From the NCBI GenBank assembly GCA_963675235.2, contig CAXXFU010000005.1, positions 124,001 to 188,000 on the forward strand: 64,000 nt of DNA. Reading direction: 5' to 3'. Source of the stretch: JAHJQZ01 sp963675235. GTDB lineage: Bacteria; Pseudomonadota; Alphaproteobacteria; Rhizobiales; Devosiaceae. The notes under the pieces are model-generated. The model was not told the origin of the DNA. It saw only the letters and a list, made by a program, of their open reading frames with translations, and did no database searches. Of the stretch, positions 53,314-61,338 are shown piece after piece. A program made the translations under genes and the position numbers. Each line of letters opens with the position of its first letter. Position 1 is the stretch's first letter.

Positions 53314-55623
53314 CTAGAACTCGCTCCAGTCCTGATCGACGGCAGCATTGCCTTTCATCAGGAAGGCTTTGGCCGCTTGGCCGACCTTTTGCTGAAGTCC
53401 CTTGACGCCGCTGCGTGCCGGTGACGGGTTCGACCCGCCAGCCTTTGCGCTTCTGCCATCGAGGGTGAAGACTTCGACGATGCGATCGAGTTCGGAAGCC
53501 TGCGATTCTGTTTGCTCGATCGCCGCGTTGGTTTGTTCGACCAGGGCCGCGTTGTGCTGGGTCATCTCGTCCATCTGCCTGACGGCAATATTGATCTCCT
53601 CGATGGCCGAAGCCTGTTCGCGGTTTTCCTTGGCGATACCCACCATCAGGGCATTGTTCGACTTGATGCCATCGAGCATCAGCGCCAGCTTTTCCGATGC
53701 CTCGGCAACAAGCCTGGTGCCGCCCGAGACCTCTTCGCCCGACTGCTCGATCAGCGCCTTGACCTCGGAAGAGGCCTCGGCTGCCGATTGCGCCAGACGC
53801 CTGACTTCGATGGCGACAACGGCAAAGCCCTTGCCGGCCTCGCCTGCCCGCGCCGCTTCGACAGACGCGTTCAATGCCAGCAGGTTGGTCTGGAAGGCGA
53901 TGTCGTCGATCATGCCGATGATGTTCGAGATCTTGGCAGAGGAATTGGTGATCCGTTCCATGGCCTGGTTGGCGTCCGCCATCACCTTGCCGCCATCCTC
54001 GGCCGCCTGCGAAACAGCATGACTCTTCTGGCTGGCTTCCTCGGCTTTGTTGGCATTGTCGGTGACGGTCTGGGCGAGCTGCTCCATCGCCGCGGACGTT
54101 TCTTCGATGGTCGCGGCCTGCTTGGTCGTGCGCTGCGACAGATCATTGGCGCCCGAAAGGATCTCGCCGGTGGCCGTTTTCAGGCCCGCCGAGGTCTGGC
54201 GCAGCTGGGTGACGATCTCGACGAGCCTATCGGCGACGGCATTGGTGTTGCGCTTCAGGCGCTCGAAGGCCCCCTGGTAGTTGCCGGTGACACGCTGGGT
54301 CAGGTCGGTATGCGCCAGCGCGGACAGCACTTCGCCGCTTTCCGTCATGCCACGATCGACCGTCTCGACAAGGCCGTTGACCGAACGCGCCAGGGCATTG
54401 AGTTCGGCGTCGGGGAACTCGGCGGTCACGCGCCTGGAGAAATCACCGGCTATGGCGGCGTCGACCACCTCGCCGAAGGCACGCTGCAGTTCCTGCATCA
54501 TGCCGGCGCGTTCTGAAGCGCGACGCTGGCTGGCGGCGATTTCTTCTTCGCCCATGTCGCGAACCTTGACGGCGTTCTCGCGGAACACTTCGACAGTGCG
54601 CGCCATCTCGCCGATCTCGTCGCCCCGGTCGGCCCCGGCGATTTCGACGCCGAGATCGCCGTCGGCCAGGGACCGCATGATCGTGTTGAGCCGGGTCAGC
54701 GGGCGCTCGATCGAGGCGCCGATGAGCAGGGCCATGGCAATGCTGCCGACGGCAGCAACAGCGATGACGATCAGGATGGCGAGACCGAACTCGTCCCATT
54801 TGCCGTCAAGCGCGGCCTTGCGCTCGGCGGCGTTGGCTTCGTAGTCGAGCATCATCTGTTCGAGCTGCGCGTGAATCTCCTGCTCGGATGTGGAGAACGC
54901 GTCAACCTTGGCGAGCATGTCCAGCTTGCTCGTGGAGAACGTGGCAAATGCGTCGGAGTAGACCTTCAGGTTTTCCAATAGCGACGTCTTGACCGCATCG
55001 GTCAGCCAGCTGCTTGCCAGCTGCGTCTCGAAGGCCGAGACCGAAGCGTTGAAATCCTCGATATATTTGGCATCGTGACGGGCGACGAAGTCCTTCTCGT
55101 GCCGCCGTATGGTCAGAAGCTGTGCCACGCTCTCCCAGGCGTTGACGCCGTTGCCGGTCTGCTCGTCGAGCACGCCCTGCAGCTTCTCCACAGCGGCGTT
55201 CATCGATCCGGTCAGGCCGGAGGTCTCGTCGAGCCCGAGAGCCGTTGCGGCGGAGACGATCTCACGCGCGGCCGCCGGAAGTTTTTCAAGCCCGGCCTGA
55301 ATACCCGGTTCGAATCCAAAGGCCGGAATGTGCTTTTCAAGTTCCGCAATCGCCGCTTCGGCGCTGTCGATACTGGACTGGTCGGCCAGGAAGGACAGCT
55401 CGACGACATGCCCGTGGGCATCGTTGAGCAAGCCTTCGGCCTCGACGAGCAGGCTGGCCTGTTCTGCCGCTGTCGCCTCTTCGAGAGTCAACGCATCCAG
55501 ACCGGCGCGCTGCCACAAATAGATGCCACCGATCAATCCGACGCCAAGAAGTGTCGAAAGTGCTATTGCAAGAATCTTGATCCGAACCTTGACGGTCGGA
55601 AACCTTGTTTTGGTATTTGCCAT
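53314..55623 (-). CDS. mcp: methyl-accepting chemotaxis protein, HBM-type sensor
   Basis: 769 residues. First helix near 15-37 (ILAIALSTLLGVGLIGGIYL), a large all-helical periplasmic sensor with the arrangement of the helical bimodular family (ESVAQLLTIRRHEKDFVARH), second helix (GLAILIVIAVAAVGSIAMAL), HAMP plus an additional HAMP-like linker, then a signalling domain almost identical to the neighbouring receptor. It also ends in DWSEF. The family senses organic acids such as TCA intermediates in some bacteria; ligand here is unknown. AGGGGAAG precedes ATG 55623. Confidence 0.93.
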   Translation of the reverse strand: MANTKTRFPTVKVRIKILAIALSTLLGVGLIGGIYLWQRAGLDALTLEEATAAEQASLLVEAEGLLNDAHGHVVELSFLADQSSIDSAEAAIAELEKHIPAFGFEPGIQAGLEKLPAAAREIVSAATALGLDETSGLTGSMNAAVEKLQGVLDEQTGNGVNAWESVAQLLTIRRHEKDFVARHDAKYIEDFNASVSAFETQLASSWLTDAVKTSLLENLKVYSDAFATFSTSKLDMLAKVDAFSTSEQEIHAQLEQMMLDYEANAAERKAALDGKWDEFGLAILIVIAVAAVGSIAMALLIGASIERPLTRLNTIMRSLADGDLGVEIAGADRGDEIGEMARTVEVFRENAVKVRDMGEEEIAASQRRASERAGMMQELQRAFGEVVDAAIAGDFSRRVTAEFPDAELNALARSVNGLVETVDRGMTESGEVLSALAHTDLTQRVTGNYQGAFERLKRNTNAVADRLVEIVTQLRQTSAGLKTATGEILSGANDLSQRTTKQAATIEETSAAMEQLAQTVTDNANKAEEASQKSHAVSQAAEDGGKVMADANQAMERITNSSAKISNIIGMIDDIAFQTNLLALNASVEAARAGEAGKGFAVVAIEVRRLAQSAAEASSEVKALIEQSGEEVSGGTRLVAEASEKLALMLDGIKSNNALMVGIAKENREQASAIEEINIAVRQMDEMTQHNAALVEQTNAAIEQTESQASELDRIVEVFTLDGRSAKAGGSNPSPARSGVKGLQQKVGQAAKAFLMKGNAAVDQDWSEF

Positions 55624-55789
55624 GCTTCCCCTGCGCACCCCCCGGAACCTGCAAGAATTGAACATGGTTTAAGTTGCTTAACGTTGAATAAATCTGAGAT
55701 GCCAGTCGTTTGGTGTTTTCTCCTGAATTCTCGCATGCAGAAGCGCGCTCCTGACGCCTGGAATCGGCCATCAAACGCGCCGTTGAAAA

Positions 55790-56248
55790 CTAGAGCGCCA
55801 GGCCGGCGCCAGACTTGACGACGCGGATACTCATATTCGACAGAACCCGTGCGACGCCGGGAAGACGTGCCAGTAAGCGTCTGTGAACGCGTTCGAAATC
55901 CTCATGATTGCGACAGGCAACTCTGAGCAGATAATCAGACTGACCGGCCATCAGGTAGCACTCCTGAACTTCGGGCGCGTCGCGCACAGCGGCCTCGAAA
56001 GCGTCCAGCGCTTTCTCCGACTGGGAGTTGAGACTTATCTCGATAAAAAAAAGCATCGAGTATCCCAGTTTCTCGGCGTTTAATTCAGCTCGGTACCCCG
56101 AAATCAGTCCTTCAGCCTCCAGGGACTTGATTCGGCGATGGCAACTCGAAGCGGAAAGCCCGACCGCCTCGGCGAGGGCCTGCATGGATCGGGTACTGTC
56201 ACGCTGCAACTGACGCAGCAGAGCACGGTCAGTGGGGTCAATATGCAC
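55790..56248 (-). CDS. Lrp/AsnC-family regulator
   Basis: 152 residues if started at GTG 56248 (VHIDPTDRALL), which has GAGGA four to five bases upstream; an upstream ATG at 56290 would add 14 residues. The HTH is RSMQALAEAVGLSASSCHRRIKSLEAEG, and the RAM domain follows, with VQECYLMAGQSDYLLRV. It is divergent from alanine dehydrogenase, the AldR/AlaR arrangement in which the regulator activates ald in response to alanine. Confidence 0.9.
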   Translation of the reverse strand: MHIDPTDRALLRQLQRDSTRSMQALAEAVGLSASSCHRRIKSLEAEGLISGYRAELNAEKLGYSMLFFIEISLNSQSEKALDAFEAAVRDAPEVQECYLMAGQSDYLLRVACRNHEDFERVHRRLLARLPGVARVLSNMSIRVVKSGAGLAL

Positions 56249-56279
56249 AATTTCCTCGCATTTCGTTCTCAATGCGCAA

Positions 56280-56296
56280 CGATGTTGCAAACATCG
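56280..56296. promoter_or_regulatory. candidate operator between lrp-like gene and ald
   Basis: CGATGTT (56280-56286) and AACATCG (56290-56296) form a perfect inverted repeat with a GCA spacer, in the 139-base gap between the two divergent genes. Lrp-type regulators often bind several such sites. Confidence 0.5.
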
Positions 56297-56386
56297 TGTG
56301 AAAACCTGCCAGAATGCAACAATTATCCGGCAAAGTCGTGAGAGGATTTCAGCAATCGTTTCTCACGGGTGCAAGGAGATCGTGAC

Positions 56387-57502
56387 ATGCGCATTGGCGT
56401 TCCGAAGGAAATCAAGAACCACGAGTATCGCGTCGGCCTGACGCCGGAAAGCGTCGCCGAGCTCAAGGCCCACGGTCATTCCATACTGGTCGAGACCAAT
56501 GCCGGCGGCGGCATTGGCGCATCCGACGACGACTACCGCGCGGCCGGTGCCGAGATAGCCGGCGACGCGGCCAAGGTGTTCGAGGCCGCCGAGATGATCG
56601 TCAAGGTGAAGGAGCCGCAGGCGGTCGAACGCGCCATGCTCAAGCCCGGCCAGATCCTTTACACCTATCTGCACCTGGCGCCCGATCCCGAGCAGACCAA
56701 GGACCTCGTCGCCTCCAAGGCGGTGTGCATCGCCTATGAAACCGTTACCGACGCTTCGGGCGGCCTGCCGCTGCTCAAGCCGATGAGCCAGGTTGCCGGC
56801 CGCATGTCGATCCAGGCCGGCGCAAGCGCGCTCGAAAAGGCCCATGGCGGCCGTGGCGTCCTGCTCGGCGGCGTGCCGGGCGTCCATCCGGGCAAGGTCG
56901 TCATCATCGGCGGCGGCGTCGTCGGCTTCAACGCCGCGCAGATGGCGGTCGGTCTTCACGCCGATGTCACCATCCTCGACAAGAACCCCGTGCAGCTTGA
57001 GCGCCTCAGCAACCATTTCGAGGCCAGCGCCAAGGTGCTGTTCGCCACCAAGGCCGCGATTGCCGAACACATCGCCGAGGCCGACCTCGTCGTCGGCGCC
57101 GTGCTGGTGCCGGGCGCGGCAGCGCCCAAGCTCGTCTCCAAGGCCCAGCTCAAGACGATGAAGCCCGGCGCGGTTCTGGTCGATGTCGCCATCGACCAGG
57201 GTGGGTGCTTCGAGACCTCGCACGCCACCACCCATGCCGAGCCGATCTATGTCGTCGACGACATCGTGCACTATTGCGTCGCCAACATGCCCGGCGCCGT
57301 GGCCCGCACCTCGACCTACGCGCTCAACAACGTCACCCTGCCCTTCGCCATCAAGATCGCCGACATGGGCTGGAAGGCGGCCCTGGCTGCCGATCCGCAT
57401 CTACTGGCCGGGCTCAACGTCTGCAATGGCGCGGTGACCTACAAGGCGGTCGCCGAGGATCTCAACTACGACTACCTGCCGGCCGAAGCCGCCATCGCCT
57501 GA
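56387..57502 (+). CDS. ald: alanine dehydrogenase
   Basis: 371 residues. N-terminal MRIGVPKEIKNHEYRVGLTP, catalytic-region VKVKEP (lysine) and YTYLHLAP (histidine), and Rossmann motif VVIIGGGVVGFNAAQMAVGL are all typical. It interconverts L-alanine with pyruvate and ammonia using NAD. AAGGAG precedes ATG 56387, and a strong terminator follows. The divergent Lrp-type gene is the probable regulator. Confidence 0.96.
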   Translation: MRIGVPKEIKNHEYRVGLTPESVAELKAHGHSILVETNAGGGIGASDDDYRAAGAEIAGDAAKVFEAAEMIVKVKEPQAVERAMLKPGQILYTYLHLAPDPEQTKDLVASKAVCIAYETVTDASGGLPLLKPMSQVAGRMSIQAGASALEKAHGGRGVLLGGVPGVHPGKVVIIGGGVVGFNAAQMAVGLHADVTILDKNPVQLERLSNHFEASAKVLFATKAAIAEHIAEADLVVGAVLVPGAAAPKLVSKAQLKTMKPGAVLVDVAIDQGGCFETSHATTHAEPIYVVDDIVHYCVANMPGAVARTSTYALNNVTLPFAIKIADMGWKAALAADPHLLAGLNVCNGAVTYKAVAEDLNYDYLPAEAAIA

Positions 57503-57553
57503 TACGGGATCCTGGCGTCGCTTGGCGACGTCGATCCGATCCGACAGGAACGC

Positions 57554-57586
57554 CCCCCATGTCCCACTCGGGACATGGGGGTTTTT
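57554..57586 (+). terminator. terminator of ald
   Basis: Twelve-base-pair stem CCCCCATGTCCC / GGGACATGGGGG with loop ACTC, followed by TTTTT. About 52-84 bases past the ald stop. Confidence 0.93.
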
Positions 57587-57792
57587 CGTCGCGCGCAACC
57601 ATGCACCAGGGAGAGGCCACACTCGGCATTTCGAGCCGAACCGGGGACGCATCGCAACTAAAACTTCTTTCAGAACAGATAACTATCCATTCGAGCAAGC
57701 AATCACTAAATCAAGAATGATTCCAAACCCGCCTCGATTCCGGTTTTCCCGGCGCCCTCAAGTATCCAATTGTCTGACAATAGTCATTGTAG

Positions 57793-57836
57793 CAGAATAC
57801 TCCATATCTGCGACCAGATGGTATCTGGGTATTCTG
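57793..57836. promoter_or_regulatory. long imperfect inverted repeat before the sugar importer
   Basis: Arms CAGAATAC (57793-57800) and GTATTCTG (57829-57836), with inner partial arms CATATCTG and CAGATGGTAT. It ends 51 bases before the ATPase start. Another small repeat, ACAAT-AGTC-ATTGT, lies at 57777-57790. It may be a LacI/ROK-type operator or an RNA leader hairpin. No regulator gene is adjacent. Confidence 0.5.
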
Positions 57837-57887
57837 TTAATAATGATCTAGCATCGCGACTGAGGGAATCTTGCAAGAAAATGCAAA

Positions 57888-58700
57888 ATGAACGGTCCAG
57901 ACTCTTCGCAAACGGCTGCGGCAGGGGACGTCGCATCGTTTGAAAACATCGTCCGTCTTGAGAACGTGCAGAAGTATTTTGGCGCGATTCAGGCCTTGCG
58001 CGACGTAAATCTGTCGATCGGGCGCAACGAGATTGTCGGGCTGATCGGTGACAACGGTGCCGGCAAATCAACGCTGATCAAGGTCATGACCGGCGTGTTC
58101 AAGCCGACCTCCGGCAATGTCTATGTCCGCGACCAGAAGCTCGATCTCGATGATTTCTCGGTCGCCATGGCGCACAACCTGTCGATCGAGACCGTCTACC
58201 AGGACAAGTCGCTGGGCGAGAAGCAGCCCTTGTGGCGCAACTTCTTCGTCGGCCGGCAGATCGTCAACCGCTTCGGCTTCATCGACATCAAACGCGAGAA
58301 AGAAATTGCCAACCAGATCCTGATGGACGCCATCGGTTTTCGTGGCGCCGGCATCAGCGTCGATTCGACAGTTGCCCAGCTATCGGGCGGCGAGCGCCAG
58401 GGCATCGCCATCGGTCGAGCCATGCATTTCAACGCCGATCTGATCGTGCTCGACGAGCCAACAGCGGCACTTGCGGTCAAGGAGGTCCGCAAGGTTCTCG
58501 ATTTCGTCAAGCGCATCAAGGCCTCGGGCCGGGCCTGCGTCTATATCGAACACAACCTCGCTCACGTGCACGAGGTCGCGGACCGCCTCGTCATCCTCGA
58601 ACGCGGCGCCGTGGTGGCGGAAATCAAGCCGGCCGACATGAATGTCGCCGAGCTGACCGACTACCTGATTTCGCTGCAGAGCGAGACGGAGGAACGCTGA
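57888..58700 (+). CDS. sugar ABC importer ATPase (FrcA-like, single ATPase domain)
   Basis: 270 residues with one ATPase domain, unlike the double-domain RbsA. Walker A GLIGDNGAGKSTLIKVMTG, signature QLSGGERQGIAIGRAM and Walker B LIVLDEPTAALAVKE are present. The subfamily is the CUT2 half-size form. It is first in an operon with permease and binding protein. The importer probably carries a monosaccharide or polyol, but identity is unknown. Confidence 0.93.
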   Translation: MNGPDSSQTAAAGDVASFENIVRLENVQKYFGAIQALRDVNLSIGRNEIVGLIGDNGAGKSTLIKVMTGVFKPTSGNVYVRDQKLDLDDFSVAMAHNLSIETVYQDKSLGEKQPLWRNFFVGRQIVNRFGFIDIKREKEIANQILMDAIGFRGAGISVDSTVAQLSGGERQGIAIGRAMHFNADLIVLDEPTAALAVKEVRKVLDFVKRIKASGRACVYIEHNLAHVHEVADRLVILERGAVVAEIKPADMNVAELTDYLISLQSETEER

Positions 58701-58702
58701 TC

Positions 58703-59764
58703 ATGGCGACGCGGACGCATATCCCGATCACCCGCCGCTACGAGGGCCTGCCGATCATCATCGTCTTCGTGTGCATTCTGGCCACCTTCATGTACACGGC
58801 GCCCGGCGTTTTCACCCAGCCGTTCATCTACACGACCTTCCTTTCCACCCTGCCGCCGCTGATCCTTCTGGCCATGGGCCTGACCTTCATTCTCGGCGCC
58901 GGCGAGATCGATCTGAGCTTTCCGGCCGTCATCGGCTTTGCCGGGTTCGTTTTCGCCGTGCTGTTCAAGGAGTACAACCTGGGCTGGTGGGCGGTGCTGG
59001 CGGCGCTCGGCGCCGGTGTGCTGGTCGGGTTCATCAACGGCATGCTGATCGCCTGGGTCGGCATTCCCGCCTTCATCACCACGCTCGGCACCCAGTTCTT
59101 CTGGTACGGCATGGCGACGGTTTTGTCGGGCGGCAAATCCTATGCGCTGCGTGGCGTCGAGGAGAGCTCGGTCTGGCAGGTCATCGTCGGGCGCCCGTTC
59201 ACGGTCGAGGGCGATTTCTACTGGATTTCCCAGGTGCCGCTGCAGGCCTTCTGGATGCTTTTGATCGTGGTCTTCCTATGGTTCATCCTGACGCGGCACC
59301 GCTTCGGCGAACACACGCTGTTTCTCGGCGATTCCAACGAGGTCTCGCGCGTGCTCGGCATCAATGTCGAATGGGAGAAGATCAAGATCTTCACGCTGAT
59401 GGGCCTGCTCGGCGCCATTGCGGCGATCATGCTGACCCTTGAGAACAAGAACTATTTCGGCAATCAGGGCCAGGGATATCTGCTGACCGCCATCGCCTCG
59501 GTGCTGATCGGCGGCACATCGATTTTCGGCGGACGTGCGACCGTCATCGGCACCGTTTTCGGCTGCCTGATCATCGGCATGATCGAGGCGGGGCTGGTGG
59601 CGACCGGCCTGACCGGCGCCTGGGTGCGCACCATCCAGGGACTGGTCTTCCTGTTTGCCATCATTTTCTACCTGTTTGTCGACGAGCCGCAGAAGCGGGA
59701 CGCCTTCTTCGCCCGTTTCCGGCTGCGGTCACGATTCGGCGGCTCATTCGGCCGCCGTCACTGA
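58703..59764 (+). CDS. sugar ABC importer permease (RbsC/FrcC-like)
   Basis: 353 residues with about nine to ten helices. Family motifs: LILLAMGLTFILGAGEIDLS, GMLIAWVGIPAFITTLGT and SVLIGGTSIFGGRATVIGTV, the last two being highly conserved in the RbsC-like permeases. GGAGGAACGC precedes ATG 58703, which begins two bases after the ATPase stop. A long upstream in-frame extension runs through the ATPase gene and is not coding. Confidence 0.94.
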   Translation: MATRTHIPITRRYEGLPIIIVFVCILATFMYTAPGVFTQPFIYTTFLSTLPPLILLAMGLTFILGAGEIDLSFPAVIGFAGFVFAVLFKEYNLGWWAVLAALGAGVLVGFINGMLIAWVGIPAFITTLGTQFFWYGMATVLSGGKSYALRGVEESSVWQVIVGRPFTVEGDFYWISQVPLQAFWMLLIVVFLWFILTRHRFGEHTLFLGDSNEVSRVLGINVEWEKIKIFTLMGLLGAIAAIMLTLENKNYFGNQGQGYLLTAIASVLIGGTSIFGGRATVIGTVFGCLIIGMIEAGLVATGLTGAWVRTIQGLVFLFAIIFYLFVDEPQKRDAFFARFRLRSRFGGSFGRRH

Positions 59765-59811
59765 GGGGGAACCTGGGGAGGGTTCCTCCGTTCGAATGGG
59801 AGGAAACCAAT

Positions 59812-60801
59812 ATGACCAAAACGCTTCTTCTGACCTCGGTCGCCGCACTGGCGCTCGTAGCAGGAACCGTCGCCACGGCCACTGCCGAAGACAAAATCGG
59901 CGACGGGCTTGTCATGTACATGCAGATGGGCGGCAATCCCGGCGACGGCGCCACCCTCGCCCGCCAGACCGGCGCCGCCGAAGCGGCCGCTGCCTTTGGC
60001 GTCGAGCTGAAAGAGCAGTTCTCGGCCTGGGCACCCGAAACCATGATCAACCAGTTCAAGGAAGCCGTTGCCGCGCGTCCGGACTGCATCGAGATCATGG
60101 GCCATCCCGGCGCCACAGCCTTCCACGACATCGTGGCGGACGCCGTGGATGCCGGCATTGTCGTCACCATCGGCAATTCGCCGATGACCTCGCTGCAGGA
60201 CGAGTTCGGCACGGCCGGTACCGGTTATGCCGGCGTCGATCTTTATGCCGGCGGCGCGCTGACGGCCAAGTTCATGCTCGATCAGGGCCTTGAGGCCGGC
60301 GACGCGGCCATGGTCTACGGCGTGTTCAGCCAGGCCGAGCGCGGCCAGTCCGAAAAGGGCCTCGCCGACACGCTCGAGAAGGCCGGCCTGACGGTTGATC
60401 GTCTCGAGATCACCCAGGAGATCAACTCCGATACCTCGCTGGCCGTGCCGGTTCTGGTCGCCTATATCCAGAGCCACCCGGACCTCAAGGCCATCGGCAC
60501 CCAGCATGGCTCGATCACCGGCCAGCTCGCCGAAGTGCTGAAGAAGGCCGGCAAGCAGCCCGGTGACATCATCGTCGGCGGCATCGACCTGGCACCGGCG
60601 ACCATCGACGGCCTGCAGTCAGGCTACATCTCGGCCACCCTCGACCAGCTGCTCTATCTGCAGGGCTTCATGCCGGTCGTTCAGTGCGTGATGACGGCCA
60701 AGTACAAGATGCCGGGTCTCAACATCAACACCGGCGCCGGCGCGGTGACGCCGGACACCATTGGCGGCCTTGTCGACCTGATCGACGCGGGCATCCGCTG
60801 A
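59812..60801 (+). CDS. periplasmic sugar-binding protein (CUT2 family)
   Basis: 329 residues. Signal peptide ending VATATAEDK region. The type 1 periplasmic fold is shown by MYMQMGGNPGDGATLAR, EIMGHPGATAFHDIVADAVD, VGGIDLAPATIDGLQSGYIS and AVTPDTIGGLVDLID. It is the last gene of the operon, with a terminator after it. In many related operons the binding protein comes first; having it last may influence stoichiometry. Substrate not determinable. Confidence 0.92.
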   Translation: MTKTLLLTSVAALALVAGTVATATAEDKIGDGLVMYMQMGGNPGDGATLARQTGAAEAAAAFGVELKEQFSAWAPETMINQFKEAVAARPDCIEIMGHPGATAFHDIVADAVDAGIVVTIGNSPMTSLQDEFGTAGTGYAGVDLYAGGALTAKFMLDQGLEAGDAAMVYGVFSQAERGQSEKGLADTLEKAGLTVDRLEITQEINSDTSLAVPVLVAYIQSHPDLKAIGTQHGSITGQLAEVLKKAGKQPGDIIVGGIDLAPATIDGLQSGYISATLDQLLYLQGFMPVVQCVMTAKYKMPGLNINTGAGAVTPDTIGGLVDLIDAGIR

Positions 60802-60833
60802 TCCTCATCGGGACACACGTTCCGCACTATCGG

Positions 60834-60861
60834 GCGCCGGCGGACAACCGCCGGCGCTTTT
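60834..60861 (+). terminator. terminator of the sugar importer operon
   Basis: Perfect ten-base-pair stem GCGCCGGCGG / CCGCCGGCGC with loop ACAA followed by TTTT, about 33-60 bases past the last stop codon. Confidence 0.9.
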
Positions 60862-61282
60862 GCTTGCGGCGACCAGACACGCAGGAGGCAAACCGTTCCG
60901 GCACGGGTGAGCATGCGTGGCCTTGTGGAGGATGAGGCGAACAGTCGATCGGGCGGTGTGGACAGCACCAAACCCCGCCCCTCTTGCGAGGAGCGGGGTC
61001 GAGGATTGTGGTGCAAACAACCTCTGCCGAAGCACTCTTCGGTGGATGAAGTCTAAACCAGCCAAAGCCCCGGACGAGTAGACATTTCGCCTCGCCTGAC
61101 TGGTTTGAGTTAGGCCCGATAAATGCACGATACATAGGCAATTTCGAATATTGCATAGTTTTTGTGCAGTGCATGAACAGCCTGCCCAGTGAAGTGGCAG
61201 ATGCCGTACCGCACCGAGCCCATTTTGACCGCAATAGCGCGCAAACCGGCGGAATCCGGGCATTTCGTGATTTGCTAACGGC

Positions 61283-61297
61283 TGGCACGCCCCTTGC
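61283..61297 (+). promoter_or_regulatory. sigma-54 promoter of the urea importer
   Basis: TGGCACGCCCCTTGC has the -24 GG (61284-61285) and -12 GC (61296-61297) separated by exactly 10 bases, and conforms to TGGCACG-N4-TTGC. It lies about 42 bases before the urtA start, giving transcription from about 61309. Nitrogen control through NtrC is expected. Confidence 0.85.
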
Positions 61298-61338
61298 AAA
61301 ATCTTCGTCGGTGCAAACAACCACTGTCGGAGGACAAC

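Larger units (their letters stand above)
60802..61338. other. intergenic region upstream of urtA
   Basis: 537 bases with no convincing gene. It includes the terminator of the sugar operon, a strong hairpin ACCCCGC...GCGGGGT (60972-60999), one copy of a leader repeat at 61011-61030, an AT-rich stretch near 61100-61165, and the sigma-54 promoter of urtA. An NtrC enhancer would be expected in the AT-rich stretch, but I could not pinpoint it. Confidence 0.6.
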
